Source: Aureobasidium sp. EXF-3400 (lineage: Eukaryota > Ascomycota > Dothideomycetes > Dothideales > Saccotheciaceae). From it: 64,000 nt of DNA. The notes beneath the pieces were generated by a model. It made no database searches. It saw nothing but the letters and a program-made list of their open reading frames with translations, and had not been told where the DNA came from. The DNA is taken from positions 22,526-86,525 of the forward strand of contig SWBL01000223.1 of NCBI GenBank assembly GCA_024195585.1, written 5' to 3'. The position numbers were made by a program, and so were the translations under genes. Below, one piece after another: positions 10,459-21,865 of the stretch; the first letter of the stretch is position 1, and every line of letters starts with the position of its first letter.

Positions 10459-13400
10459 AGACCGCTCAGCACTTTAGGATCCTCTACGGAGCATTCGGCT
10501 TTCCAATGTGTCACCGACTGCATCATGCGCCTGTGACCAGTCCCCGAGATCAAACGGTGTTGACCTACGCATCATTAGTGTCGTACATTGTCACCGGTGA
10601 CGTGCCGGATACATTGTTGTTCATTCCATCATGATGAGAATCGAGACATGTAGAACAAGTTACTACTCCAGTAGGACTATGGATGCGACGGGCCGACAAT
10701 AGCATGGCAGCATACGTCAAGGACCGCGCCTCCGTGTCTTGAAGCTGCGAGTCTGTAATTACAAAATCCCGAACCACCCAAAGTGTGCTCCTCAATCAAC
10801 CCGCATCTACAAGACATGTACTATATCAGGCGTTGGAGACGGGCAACGCAAAGTGATTGAATGGAGGTGTGATTATTGGTGCCACGTAGGAGAGAAGTCC
10901 ACCATTGCGGCTTTCTCCTCTCCAATCGTTATAGACATTGGTTCGAGTGACCGTCGCTGTCTCGATGCCGCATCGACGAATCATTGACGCTCATCAGAGC
11001 CTTTAGTCGATCGCTCTTGCGGTACTGTGGGCAAGAGGATCTCAGTCGCTGGGATGCTTGCGACACCGAACCCTTCAGAGATTGCCGGCAGGAGTTCTTG
11101 CCGGTCTCGCGATATCGGATGTAGTGCTCCACAGTCTTAATCATCTTTCTGCATGATGCGTATTTACTCTCTGCCGTATGGCCAAGATCTAGCCCTCGCC
11201 AACAAAGGTCATGGTACCAAGACCAAGACTCATTCGGCCTTTCTGTGGCCCTCAAAGGCTCCTGCAAGCCTTGGTCGTGGTTACTGTCGTGTATGAAGAC
11301 TTGCAGTCTGGACGGTTCCCCCGACACTCGCGCGCATCGTTCAATTTTTCCGGGATCCAATCTACGCAGCTCTGTGCTTCTGTCAATGGCTCCGGCGAAT
11401 TATCAGGAGACTGAAATCGTGATGTCGGGGACACCGAGCGTTTTATCGCGGGAAACAAGTGCCGATGCGGGACAGCATCCCTTCCAAGCCACATGGCGAC
11501 CCCGAGATCTCTCATACGAAAAGACAAGGGTGTTGATTGCTTTTCGCAATACGTCCAAGAACAAAACGTCTCAGACTCTCAGTATACAGCGTTCGGAGAA
11601 AACTCCAGGCACAAGCACAACAAATGTATGGCTGGTCGCTGAATATGTCCGTAACTGTCCCGTCGCAGCTCTGCTGCCTCATGCGCGAGGTGCCTTATGC
11701 GCGAGTGGAATGACAACAAATTAATCTAGGAGATGGACCTCCGGCTGTCGGTGGACCGGAGTTTCATCGTCCTCGTCGTAAATCATCATCGTTGGCATCG
11801 TGATTCTTGACCTTCATGAATCTGCAACGAATCTTCCAAGTTGGTTATTTCCTTCTTGGTGGCCTCTTGTAACCTGATTCCTGCTGGAGTAATCTGCTCG
11901 AAACGAAGTGCCTCTAAAATCAGGCAACTCTGAACAATCTAAACGCGGTTGGTGAAAGTACATAACAACATGTTGACTCGCATGAGCATTGCGAGACTGA
12001 CTCGGAGGTGCTAGTCTCTGTACAGTCAACCAAAGCGCGAGCCGTGAGCCGGTGACGTTGGGAAGTTTAACCGAAAAGAACGCCCAAGTCAGCCATATCG
12101 TGACCCAAGCTGAACCTGCGCCCTTTGACATGAAAAAGTACCTCTACGAACAGTGACTCTGCAGCTGGACAGAACTTTCCACAAACATTGCTGGGTGTTT
12201 CATGTTGAGAGGTGTGGTGTTAAGGTTTGAGATCAGTTCACTCAGACAGTCAAGGAAAGCATCATAGAGATTCAGCATTCTGACATGTCAAGCAGGGCGA
12301 CAGAGAGCGAGAGCGGAAACGAATGTCAGTTGCTCCGGGCTCCTTAGACAACAGTGGTTGCCAAACGGTCGAGCATTGCCCCGGCTGGTGTTCGCGCAAT
12401 GTTGAGCTGCACATAGCTGATGCGTGAGTTACATAATACGCGCGTTGTTTGTGCACTTGTTTCCTTCGACTCGATGACTTCGAGCAACGAGCCAAAAGGC
12501 TACCTGCCAAACATCGTATGATCCAATCGGTTTGACTCGCTGGGATTCGATCTCATCGTGTTGAACGTATGTCAATCGGTATGTCAATCGCGAGGTCCCC
12601 AGACAAACAGATGTCAGCTGGAGACTTGGCAACCGCTAATGTACTGGCTCGAAAGCCTAAGGTGAGCGTTCTTTCCCAAGAGCCGGGAGAGGTCGACGAG
12701 GAGGCTGGCAGACGGAAGAACCGGTGCAGGACTCCGATCCGGAGAGAGCGCTCGAGCTAGCGATCAGATCAATAAGCGAGAACGAATGGAACCGCTGCGA
12801 CGTCTTTATCTCGGTAGTATGTTGCACAAGTGCCGACAATCAGGAGCACAATCAGTCTCGAAATCGATTGAGATGGAGAGATTCGGGGAGGAGGAGCTAA
12901 TCCAACTCCTTCCTCCTTGATCGGCCGTAGTGGTACCAATCAAGTGCGACTCGTCCGCAGCGGCGCAGTCAGTAACAAAGTATACTTGCCCTGTCATATT
13001 CTGTTCGCGGCTTGATCAGCCTTCGTGAGAAAAAGGATTGAAGTCCGAACTCGTGGGAGCCGAACGTTGGACGCCGGGACCAAGAATGTTAGCCAGTCAA
13101 GGTGAAACGTTGGGACTAGCAGATAGTTTGGAAAAAAAAGAAGGTTGGCGGTTGACGCGCTCCGCTGGCGCAATTGGCAGGCGTTTGGTGAGAGGGACTG
13201 AACGACAGCCCTCAAGGAGAAACCCGTACACGCGTCCACCGATCCCTCGAGGGAACCAAGCGCGAAGGGACACAAACATCAGTCGTGCAACAGCACTTGT
13301 CTGCAAGAGGAAATACCATCCTATTTCTGGCCCACATGGTCCCTTTCCCTTCACATACTCTGTGGGCACAAAAGACGAGCTGTCGGCCAGAGAGCGAGTC

Positions 13401-14184
13401 ATAGGCTTTATATGGCTGCAAAGGAAGTCAACCTTAACCAAGCCATCGATCAAGTCGGAGCAAGAGCCGCTTAGGCCACCAGAGCAGAACGGCGTTGATG
13501 CTGATGATAACAGCAGAAGTCAAAGGGTCATTGCGGCCGTTCATCGAGCTTGCAATATCGCTTGCGTCTAGTGGCGCGTTTCATCCTCGTGTGTGCCTTG
13601 CCATGCCTTGCCTTAGCCAGTTTACACGTGGGGTTGCCGAAGAAAAAGCTTCCACTCTTTTTCTCACAGACGACCTCGTCCGGTGATTCGTCGACTCGTC
13701 GTCCTTTGGACCCACCTGTTTCTGGCAGACAGCATCGCATCATTATATCAGAACGCGACTTGGTTCGGGTATCCCACTCTGCATTGATTACAACGTGCAT
13801 TGCATTTCGCACGGACTTTTCCATGTCTCTTCCTTATGATGCTTTCTCATATGTACAATTCTGGTTCTCGGCGGGGAGGCGTATAAGGTCCAGCCGGGTC
13901 CTGTCGTGGCGGACGATCTCGTAAGTAGTGCCCGTTTCATTCTTCTCTTGCTGTTACTGGTTTCCACCCTCGTCAGTTCAATAACCCCATCGCTCGCTTC
14001 AAGTTTGTCTGCTTCTCTTCATTGTTGCTATCAAAAGTCATCCTTACAGCGCCCATCTCAGCCGCGCGCCGTCCTCTTGTATCTCTTGCTGCACGCCCGT
14101 TGAGGTCCGGATCTCCTGCAGGTGTCAGGTCAGGATCGAACAAGCTGTCCGCCCCCAGCAATCCCAAGCACTTTCACACGCTAC
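10459..14184. other. Gene-poor stretch, right part of the island, and leader of the DUF8032-type gene
   Basis: No convincing CDS. ORFs of up to 177 codons (for example at 13038) have no motif and no splice continuation. The last 600 bases become pyrimidine-rich, as in a fungal promoter or leader: a TATA-like tataag lies at 13882, and a strong donor gtaagt at 13921 could open an intron in the 5' leader of the following gene. Confidence 0.55.
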
Positions 14185-17032
14185 ATGGTGAGGCCCCAGC
14201 CTTTTGTTACCCCTCAACATCATAGTCATATCACTCTATCCTTGTACCTAGCCCTGTACCTATCCCTGTTACTATGGCCAGCCAAACGTCTCGGCTATAC
14301 TTCCATTCACACTCTCTGCACTCCTCTCCTTTGTCAGCCATTTGCGCAGAAGCTCTTTGGCTTGGCTTAGCCGGTCGCTCCCCGCCCTCTTAGCTCTGAC
14401 CGGAACCCGAATCTGCCTGAGACCATGCCTTCTCAACATAATCTTGTACTTGTACTCCATCTCAACACCAGTCCACTCCCCATCATCACCCGGAGTTCAG
14501 ACGCACCGTTGCCGGCTCTTGTCTAGATCTGCTCCACTTCTACTGATGCAGAGCTTCTGATATACTCCTTTGCCTCGTCAATCTGCTCTCCATACCTTTT
14601 GCTTTCTACGAATCTTCAGAATCTCTTTGTTTAATCATCTTCTAACACATTCGATAACAGCCTTACACGCAACAAAATCCGTCAGGCATACTGCATACGG
14701 CAGCGTCGTACGATATCAGAGGAACTCCTCAACACAACCGCATAGACTCTCCAAGACAGCTTGCATCATCACTTCCTCCACCATTATATCTTCCACTATC
14801 GTCAGGCGCATCAAATCAACCCAACCATTCGATCGGATCTGTCAATCCAAATCACGCACACTCCGGTCCTCAAGTCTACGCGAACCAACAACACTTCTAT
14901 CCTAACCCTTACAGCTCTAGGAACCAAAATTACAACAGTGAGTTCGAGCATCGCAATACCCCGAAGTGTGTGGTGCTGACTTCTGCAACAGATACGGAAG
15001 CAATGGCAGTTCATCCAGCAGTGAATCGACAGATGTACGTCTCCAATGGAACCTACCAAACATCTCCAACAACCATGCATGCATCAAATCAAGATTTGCA
15101 TGCTCGTAGCATGTATGGCCACGGATTCGGATACCCTCAACAGATGTTCGCCTACCCTCAATATGCTCTATCTACACATCCAGCATATGCCACCCACCCT
15201 CCACCTCAGTCGTACTCGCCCGTTTCACCGCCAGGTTCGGCAATCCTAATGTCCCAACCAACAACTTCGGCTGTTCATTCGTCGCCCACTCAAGTTATGA
15301 ACACAAGCCCCCGACTGAAGACTGAACCATCGAACCTGAAAGTTGAACATCCTCTCATGAAAGTCGAACAGAACTACATGCAAAGACCCATGTCCAGCAT
15401 TGGAATGGCCTCTTCTGGGGCAGCTGCAACTTCATCTCCTCCTTCTGGAAGCGGATCAAACGCAGCAGCACCTGGCCCGATCCCTGCCACAACTCCTCTG
15501 GTTATCCGGCAAGATCAGAATGGTGTCCAGTGGATTGCCTTCGAGTACTCGCGCGACAGAGTGAAGATGGAATATCAGATCCGATGCGACGTCGAGTCTG
15601 TGGCGATCGAAGAGTTGACTTCCGAGTTCAAAACAGCGAACTGTGTGTATCCAGGTGCATACAGCGGCAAGGAAGGCTACAAGGGCAACAGACTTCACTA
15701 TGAGAGTGAATGCAATGCCGTTGGCTGGGCATTGGCACATCTTAATCCAGCACTGAGAGAGAAGCGCGGTCTTATCCAACGCGCAGTGGATAGCTGGCGT
15801 AACAGCAACCAGGACCCTCGCTTGCGGAGTCGACGAGTGAGAAGGCAGGCTAAGATCAACACCCGAAAGGCACAACTACGCCAACCGGATGGATCGGTAT
15901 CGCTTTCTCCTGGCGATGTCCTTGCGTCTCGAGTACCACCGAACATGTCTATGGACTCAACAAGACCGTCCACATCACTAAGCCTGAATGCTGGTCAGCT
16001 ACATCATCATCACTCAACATCGGATGGTAACGGAGGCGAGAGCGGTATGTTCCACATGTGAATGATCGTGCACCGCAATGTTTTTACTGTTCTACGACGG
16101 CGAGTTGGGTATGGATTCAAATTTGCATGTATTGTTGTAGGGTCCTTTGGCGCTGGATTTTCTGCCGTCTTTTTCTCTTCATACAATACCCACCTTTTTC
16201 ACGATTGTCTCTAGGCTAATTTCTTTTCTTCTCCATATAGTCAGCAATGAAGCACACTCGTTCCTGAACCATCACAGCCCACCGAGTAGCCTCGCTCTTG
16301 GTTCTCCTTCTAAATCTGACCGTAGGGACAGTCATTGTCCCACACTATCGACATCTTGTTCTACAGAATCTGATGCATCAATCAATAATAGCCAGAGCTT
16401 CATTAAAGCCGAGGAAGAAGACAAGAAAGCATTACTTTCTGTACACATACCTGAGGGCAAGAAACGCAAGTTCATCTTGGTCGACGATCATGCACGCGGA
16501 ACGCGGGTGCGCGTTCATGTGGAGCTCGACAATATCAAGATGGAGGAGATGCCCGACTTCCATCTTCAGAAGAACAGTGTGTTCCCACGCCAATTCTACC
16601 CCCGCCAGATGCATTCGCTGTCACCTGCTCGTGAGGACCAACAAGGCAACGAAGGCCAAGGAGAGTATGGCAACATGGCTCATGTGCCTCTACTAGATGA
16701 CTCAGAGACACAATTACCTGTCCCCGAGACATCGAAGGACCTTCAAGTCAAGGAGTGTGCGCTGAACGAATTGGGCTATCGAATGAGTTGGAGGCAAGCG
16801 AAAACGTTCAATGAGAGAACAGTATTCATGCAGAAATCACGTAAGTCAGGTGCTCATGGCCTTTACATTATCGGGAGTTGACCAAGGTCTAGTTGATGCC
16901 TACCGTGACAAGACTTGGGGTACGATAGTGGCCACTGGCCAAAATTATCCGTGTGTTGCACCACACTTTGAGGTCAGGAAAGGCAAACGCAGATGGTCAG
17001 AGCGAAGTGGATCTGGCAGTCTCTCGCCTTGA
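14185..17032 (+). CDS. DUF8032-type fungal protein with two related domains
   Basis: Model of 690 residues: exons 14185-14187, 14661-14937, 14992-16044, 16241-16840 and 16893-17032, all phases consistent. Exon 2 is open in one frame and clearly coding (Gln/Asn/Pro-rich) but has no ATG; the best start is an ATG directly followed by donor gtgagg. Residues about 262-375 form domain 1 (WIAFEYSRDRVKMEY, NCVYP, VGWALAHLNP, RAVDSWRNS). Residues about 518-690 form domain 2 (KKRKFILVDD, NSVFPR, LNELGYRMSW, LDAYRDK, VAPHFEVRKGKRRW). Both look like one fold. The DUF8032 name is from memory. It is a likely nuclear regulator, but function is unknown. Reading through the third intron gives a stop at 16061 and loses domain 2. 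Confidence 0.75.
14188..14660 (+). other. Putative 473-nt intron immediately after the start codon
   Basis: Donor gtgagg at 14188; acceptor gataacag ending at 14660 with a ctaac branch site 19 nt earlier. It joins ATG to a Q/N-rich exon in phase 0. It is much longer than the other introns here. An alternative start, ATG at 14423 in a good context, lacks a good donor. Confidence 0.5.
16045..16240 (+). other. 196-nt intron joining the two DUF8032-type halves
   Basis: Donor gtatgt, branch ggctaat, acceptor atatag. Phase 1 on both sides. Retention adds GMFHM and a stop. Confidence 0.75.
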
Positions 17033-17541
17033 GGATCCAATCACTTCCCCTTTCACAAAATCTTGACGAATGATGACCATGGGCAGAAGTTATTTCAAAG
17101 TGTTTCTATAGCCACACTTGTGTTTAACAAAAAGCTATGCATCCCCAAAGCTCAAACTAACCGTCAGACGTGGGAACAATCTGTATGGTCTTGTCACACG
17201 TTCCCTCAAAGTGCACCATCATCACAACCAACGTTCGTTCTTAGAAGCTTGGAAGTTTGCGCCGTCCATAACCCATAGTAGACCAGAGTAGCACATGACT
17301 TGAAGAACTACAGTCTTTCTGCGACAATCAAGGCTGTCTGTACGGGATTAAGCAAAAGCCGCTGGGAGGAGCGATGACCGAGATGTTGACAACGAGCGTC
17401 GCCTTCTCTTTCCCATCGCTTTCAGAACCGTCGATAGCCGAGAATCCCCACCCTTTCCAAAGGTCGGCGTTTGTTTCTTGCTCAAAGGTCCTTGGGTCAT
17501 CGTCTTCTCGAAATCTTGAGAGCCACTGTTACTATTATATT
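17033..17541. other. Intergenic: promoter of the Zn2Cys6 gene
   Basis: Contains the 3' flank of the DUF8032-type gene and the promoter and leader of the regulator. An in-frame upstream ATG at 17374 would extend the regulator by 56 residues. Confidence 0.6.
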
Positions 17542-20445
17542 ATGTCGGACTTGAACGCAGACACACTATCACAAGGGTCGCCAGAGCCAGGCAAGACACC
17601 GAAACGAACGAGCAAAGCCTGTATGTAAGAGCGAATTGCGAAAAACTTGAGCCGGCTCCTAAACAGAGGATGGTCCTGGATTGCCGACGCGCTGCGCGTC
17701 AGCGGAAGTCGAACACCATGACACTATGGAGCTGGCTTCGAGAAATCATCACCACCCAGCTTGTCCATGTTCCTGAAGAGTTTGACTGATAAATCGCAGG
17801 CTTGGTCTGTCGTGCAAGAAAGAGCAAATGTACACTGTTAGTCATTCAACCCAGCTACGATGTTTTCTTGACACCTACCATCGTAATCTACCAATATGAT
17901 GAAAGGCGAAAATATCTGACCGTCTCATGTAGTGACACAGCAGATGGAGAGCCTCAGCCGCCATGCTTGCGATGCCGTAAAGAAAATAAGCAGTGTGTCA
18001 TCGGCAGCAGCAATCGTGGTGGCAGAAGGGTCAGAAGGTCTACGATAGCCTCACAACAGGCACAGGGTCAGAACCAAACCCCGGCTCGGGCCAACACTCA
18101 ACCTCAATCTCAATCTGGTCCGCAGATTCAGAAAACACCTGCGAACGATGAGGCACAAGAGATCTCCTGGTAAGTGCTATTGCCCTTCATAACAGCCAGA
18201 GACGTGTGGATCTATAGCACATGGGGAGGGGAGTACAACATCACAACGGACCAGGCTGATCGTGTTCATCGTGTAGGGACTCAGAAACAATGCCCGCCAA
18301 CTCATACTCTAATCCGTCGCAACATAACATCACTGGCACGACTCCCTTGTCAGCCAATACTGGCGTCAGCAATCTGGACTTTGCAACTCAGCGTCAACTT
18401 TTTGACCCACACAATATGGCAATGGACCTTGATCCTACCGTTGTAGCATCAGCTGCAAATAATCTGAGACCACAAAACCATAACAACGAAGAATCTGCTC
18501 GGTCGTCGAGTTCTGATAACATACCATTCAACGAGTTGCAGAACCCTTCAGATGCTCTGGATATACTGGCTCAAATCGCGAGTAATGACAACAACTCGAA
18601 CCGGCAGCCTACATGGCAACAGAGGCAACAGAACCATAGCCTTCGTACGAACTCTTTGTATCCGAACTCTTGGAATAACGATGGTCTAGACTATCATCTT
18701 GTGCGGTCAGGCGCTCTGTCGTCGGCTAAGATATCTCAGTTGATCGAGCGCTATCGCCAACATTACCACCCATACTTTTCAATTGCTCCTCCCAGTACTC
18801 TAGATACCAACAATTTGGTCAACACAGCCAAGGATGAGCCTCACTTGTTGACAGCCATGCTGGTGATTGCCTCGAAGGATCTTATGGAGGAGCCACACGT
18901 TTTCGAAGCGTGCTCGGCACATATGCAGTCATTAGTGTCTACATTGGTTGCTGGTGGTCCGGGAGGGGTCGAAGCAGTCGAGAGTCTACTTCTGCTTGCC
19001 GAATGGACACCCTATACATCGCGAAGCCGTGCAGGAAACGTTGGACGTGGAGAAGAAGACCGCGAAGCCTGGATGCATGTTGGTACTGCTTTACGTATCG
19101 GCTACTACCTGGGTCTGGACAAGTATTCGTTTCCTGTGGCAGAAGACATCAAAGATCCTCATTGGAAGCGCAAGCGTCTAGTCTGGACTTGTTGCTACAT
19201 ATCAGACAGACAGATTTCGATTCGTATAGGCCGCGCCTTCTGGAGTCGAGGACCAGGACCCGGCCTTGCTATCCGGAAAGAGGACTTCCCTTACCAGCCT
19301 CAAAATCCTGGAGATGAAGACTTTCCGAACCTGTTTCAGGCAACTCTTGAATTGACATTACTTTTCAGCAACGTGCACGACGTTCTATACAGTAGCCCCG
19401 GAAACAGTTTGCGGAACCACCTCACCGGAGGTTACTATATCAAGATGGTTGATGCAAGTCATGCTCCGATGTCACTTCCACATAGCTTATGCTGATCTCA
19501 ATGTAGGATTTCCGCAGCGCATATTATGGTTGGAACGCTGTATATGGCACAATGACATGTAAGGTTCTGTCCATCGAGCCACGATGGGACTTTGTGTTGA
19601 CGGGATCATAGGTTCACCGAATCTCAAGGCCATGTTACTGATGTCATATGACTACTTACGACTGTATACCAACGCGTTTGCGTTTCATGCCACGATACGT
19701 CGTGCATTGCCCGAAGGAGAAAATGGAAAGCCATCCTTCAGTCGAGTCTTTTACAACAATGTTGGTGCTGTGGGAGATGCGCGATTCATATATGAGGGAC
19801 TCGATGCCGCGAAGAGTCTTCTTACCACGATGAACAACTTTGTGGACGCCGAGAGGTAGGTAAAAATCGCCCTCGTATTAGGTTCTGTATACTGACTTTG
19901 GCTGACTCAGGATGTTACGATATATGCCCTTGAGGTTCTATCTTTTCACTGTCTATGCAGGTGTATTCTTATACCACGCACGCTCCGTTGGGGTCATGGC
20001 ACCGGAAGAAGAGTCTTCGGTGAGAAGAATGATTCAACAGACGGTCACCGTCCTTCAAAGGTCGGGAGTGGGAGATAGCCATCCTGGAAGCCGCTACTCG
20101 AAGCTGCTGAAACTGCTATGGGACAAGGTAGATCGAAAGTCTCACAAAGAGTCGCGAGCTGCTCGTTCGCTTGCTACGCTTGAGAACCCATATAGACCTG
20201 TCAGCGCTGCAACGCCTGCATCAACTTCTGCCGCCTCTGCTTCGGTAGAGTCGCCGGCGGTCATGGATCAAATGGGTGATTTCTCCTGGACCGACCTGGA
20301 AGGCATATCGAACTTTGCAGTCAATGGAAACGAAGGCGTTTCAACAGATGCGGAGTGGTGGACAGGGTTCCTTCCAACGGATAGCGGTCCTCTGGGACCA
20401 CTCAGTGGGTTGGGTTCGATGGATAATTGGAGCTTCAGCATGTAA
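17542..20445 (+). CDS. Zn2Cys6 transcription factor with fungal-specific regulatory domain
   Basis: 786 residues in seven exons: 17542-17620, 17800-17836, 17933-18169, 18277-19453, 19507-19558, 19612-19855, 19911-20445. Splicing creates a textbook binuclear zinc cluster, C27-x2-C30-x6-C37-x12-C50-x2-C53-x6-C60, spread over three exons, followed by an Arg-rich linker. A Ser/Asn/Gln-rich stretch leads to the middle homology region (about 255-620) with GRGEEDREAWMHVGTALR, DRQISIRIG and the conserved SPNLKAMLLMSYDYLRLY. The intron at 19454 uses a GC donor, supported by the VDDFR reading. The pattern resembles ARO80-like regulators, but I would not name the target pathway. Acts in the nucleus on CGG-type sites. 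Confidence 0.93.
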
Positions 20446-20817
20446 TTTTATGTCATGAGAATTCTACCAGAGCAACGAACACGCTCCAGAGATCTGTCAC
20501 TGTCAGCAACTATCCCACAGCTGTAACGCAGCAAAGTGTATGCTATAGAAGAGACCTTGTTGTCGAATCAACATCAGCGAAAGTCTGTATCCCACTGATT
20601 CTCTTCCGGTATACATGTCGGTCCGGACACAACCGTGCTTTCCTCCGGACAAATGTTGGCAACCTAACGTCCCCACAATGTCGGCATTTGCAAGGAGGGG
20701 TATGTCGGGTAATGAGAATATGCCGTACTTTCTCTCGTTCCGTCATTTACCTTCCCTCTTTATTTACCATCTCCCCGTCTCCTGACGATTCATATCTTTG
20801 CCATTCACACAGTCAAG
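20446..20817. promoter_or_regulatory. Promoter of the 2-hydroxyacid dehydrogenase with clustered TCCGG motifs
   Basis: TCCGG or TCCGGA occurs at 20606, 20623 and 20645, the last two 22 nt apart, about 170-210 nt before the ATG. CGG-containing motifs of this kind are typical Zn2Cys6 half-sites, and the gene next door encodes such a factor. Confidence 0.35.
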
Positions 20818-21865
20818 ATGGGACGCTCCGCACTACTAATCGGAAACATCACACATGCTCGCAAGGAGTGGGAAGAACTCGGCTCTCTGCTCGAGTTGAA
20901 GGTCAGTAAACATGGCGTCACAGGCTGTAATGACCAAATTGCTGATTAGTAGACAACAGGAGTACAAGACTGGCTCAAGAGATGAGTTCCTCTCCAAGCT
21001 AAAGTCTGGCGATTTCAACGACACCTTTGTCGTATACCGCAGCAACGAGTCAACGGGCGTGACGGGACCCTTTGATAAAGAGTTGGTTGACTTGCTCCCC
21101 TCGAGCGTCAAATACATTACACACAATGGCGCTGGATATGACAACATCGATGTCAAGGCCTGTACTGCACGCGGGATCCAGATCTCGAGCACACCCATTG
21201 CTGTCAACGATGCCACGGCTGACATTGCCATCTTCCTCATGCTGGGAGCCTTGAGACGCATTACTGTGCCTTTCAATGCTGTCCGTAAGGGTGAATGGCG
21301 TGGCAAGGCATTTGGTCTTGGCCACGACCCTAAGAACAAGGTCCTGGGTATCCTGGGTATGGGAGGTATTGGAAGAGCCGTTGCCGAGAGAGCTGCAGCC
21401 TTTGGCATGAAGATCCAATACCACAACCGCAACCCACTTCCCGCCGACAAGGCAGGAAACGCCAAATACGTTTCCTTCGACGACTTGATGAAGACATCCG
21501 ATGTTCTGAGTCTGAACCTTGCACTCAACCCTTCCACCACACACATCATCTCTACTGCACAATTCGACATGATGAAAGATGGCGTTGTCATTGTCAACAC
21601 AGCCAGAGGTCCCATCATTGACGAAGCCGCACTGGTTAAGGCCATCCAAAGCGAAAAGGTCTTCTCGGCAGGTCTCGATGTCTTTGAAGAGGAGCCCAAG
21701 ATCCATCCTGAGCTCATAAGCGACGATCGCGTTGTTCTGCTACCTCACATCGGCACTGCAACATGGGAGACGCAAAAAGACATGGAGTTGTTGGTGCTGG
21801 AGAACTTGAGGTCGGCTGTCGAGAAGGGAGAACTGGTGACTTTGATACCCGAGCAGTCCAAGTGA
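20818..21865 (+). CDS. D-isomer-specific 2-hydroxyacid dehydrogenase (glyoxylate/hydroxypyruvate reductase type)
   Basis: 329 residues, exons 20818-20901 and 20960-21865. It reduces 2-oxo acids such as glyoxylate or hydroxypyruvate with NAD(P)H, probably in the cytosol. Visible elements are the N-terminal catalytic subdomain with NGAGYDNID, the Rossmann loop LGILGMGGIGRA, and the catalytic Arg in NTARGPIIDE, Glu in EEEPKIHPEL and His in LLPHIGTAT. Length is normal for the family. The first exon (MGRSALLIGNITHARKEW) and phase-0 join match fungal GOR1-like proteins. Substrate preference cannot be read from sequence. Confidence 0.92.

Noticed and set aside
10140..10634. 164-codon ORF overlapping the mini-gene.
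   Set aside because: Starts at a non-ATG codon, runs over the TATA element and E-box, and has no recognisable content.
12530..12560. B-box-like gatcgaatccc on the minus strand.
   Set aside because: No matching A-box or acceptor stem upstream on that strand.
13150..13225. tRNA-like A-box (tggcgcaattgg).
   Set aside because: No T-arm/B-box (GTTCRANNC) at the right distance, and no anticodon stem can be paired.
13038..13571. 177-codon ORF in the island.
   Set aside because: Basic random-looking composition, no motif, overlapped by other ORFs and without promoter features.
13550..13924. Secretory-looking ORF of 124 codons.
   Set aside because: Starts with TTG, not ATG, and lies in the probable promoter of the next gene.
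16147..16881. ORF as a separate gene starting at 16147.
   Set aside because: The first codon is TTG and the first 32 codons are intronic pyrimidine-rich sequence; the phase and acceptor at 16240 join it to the upstream gene.
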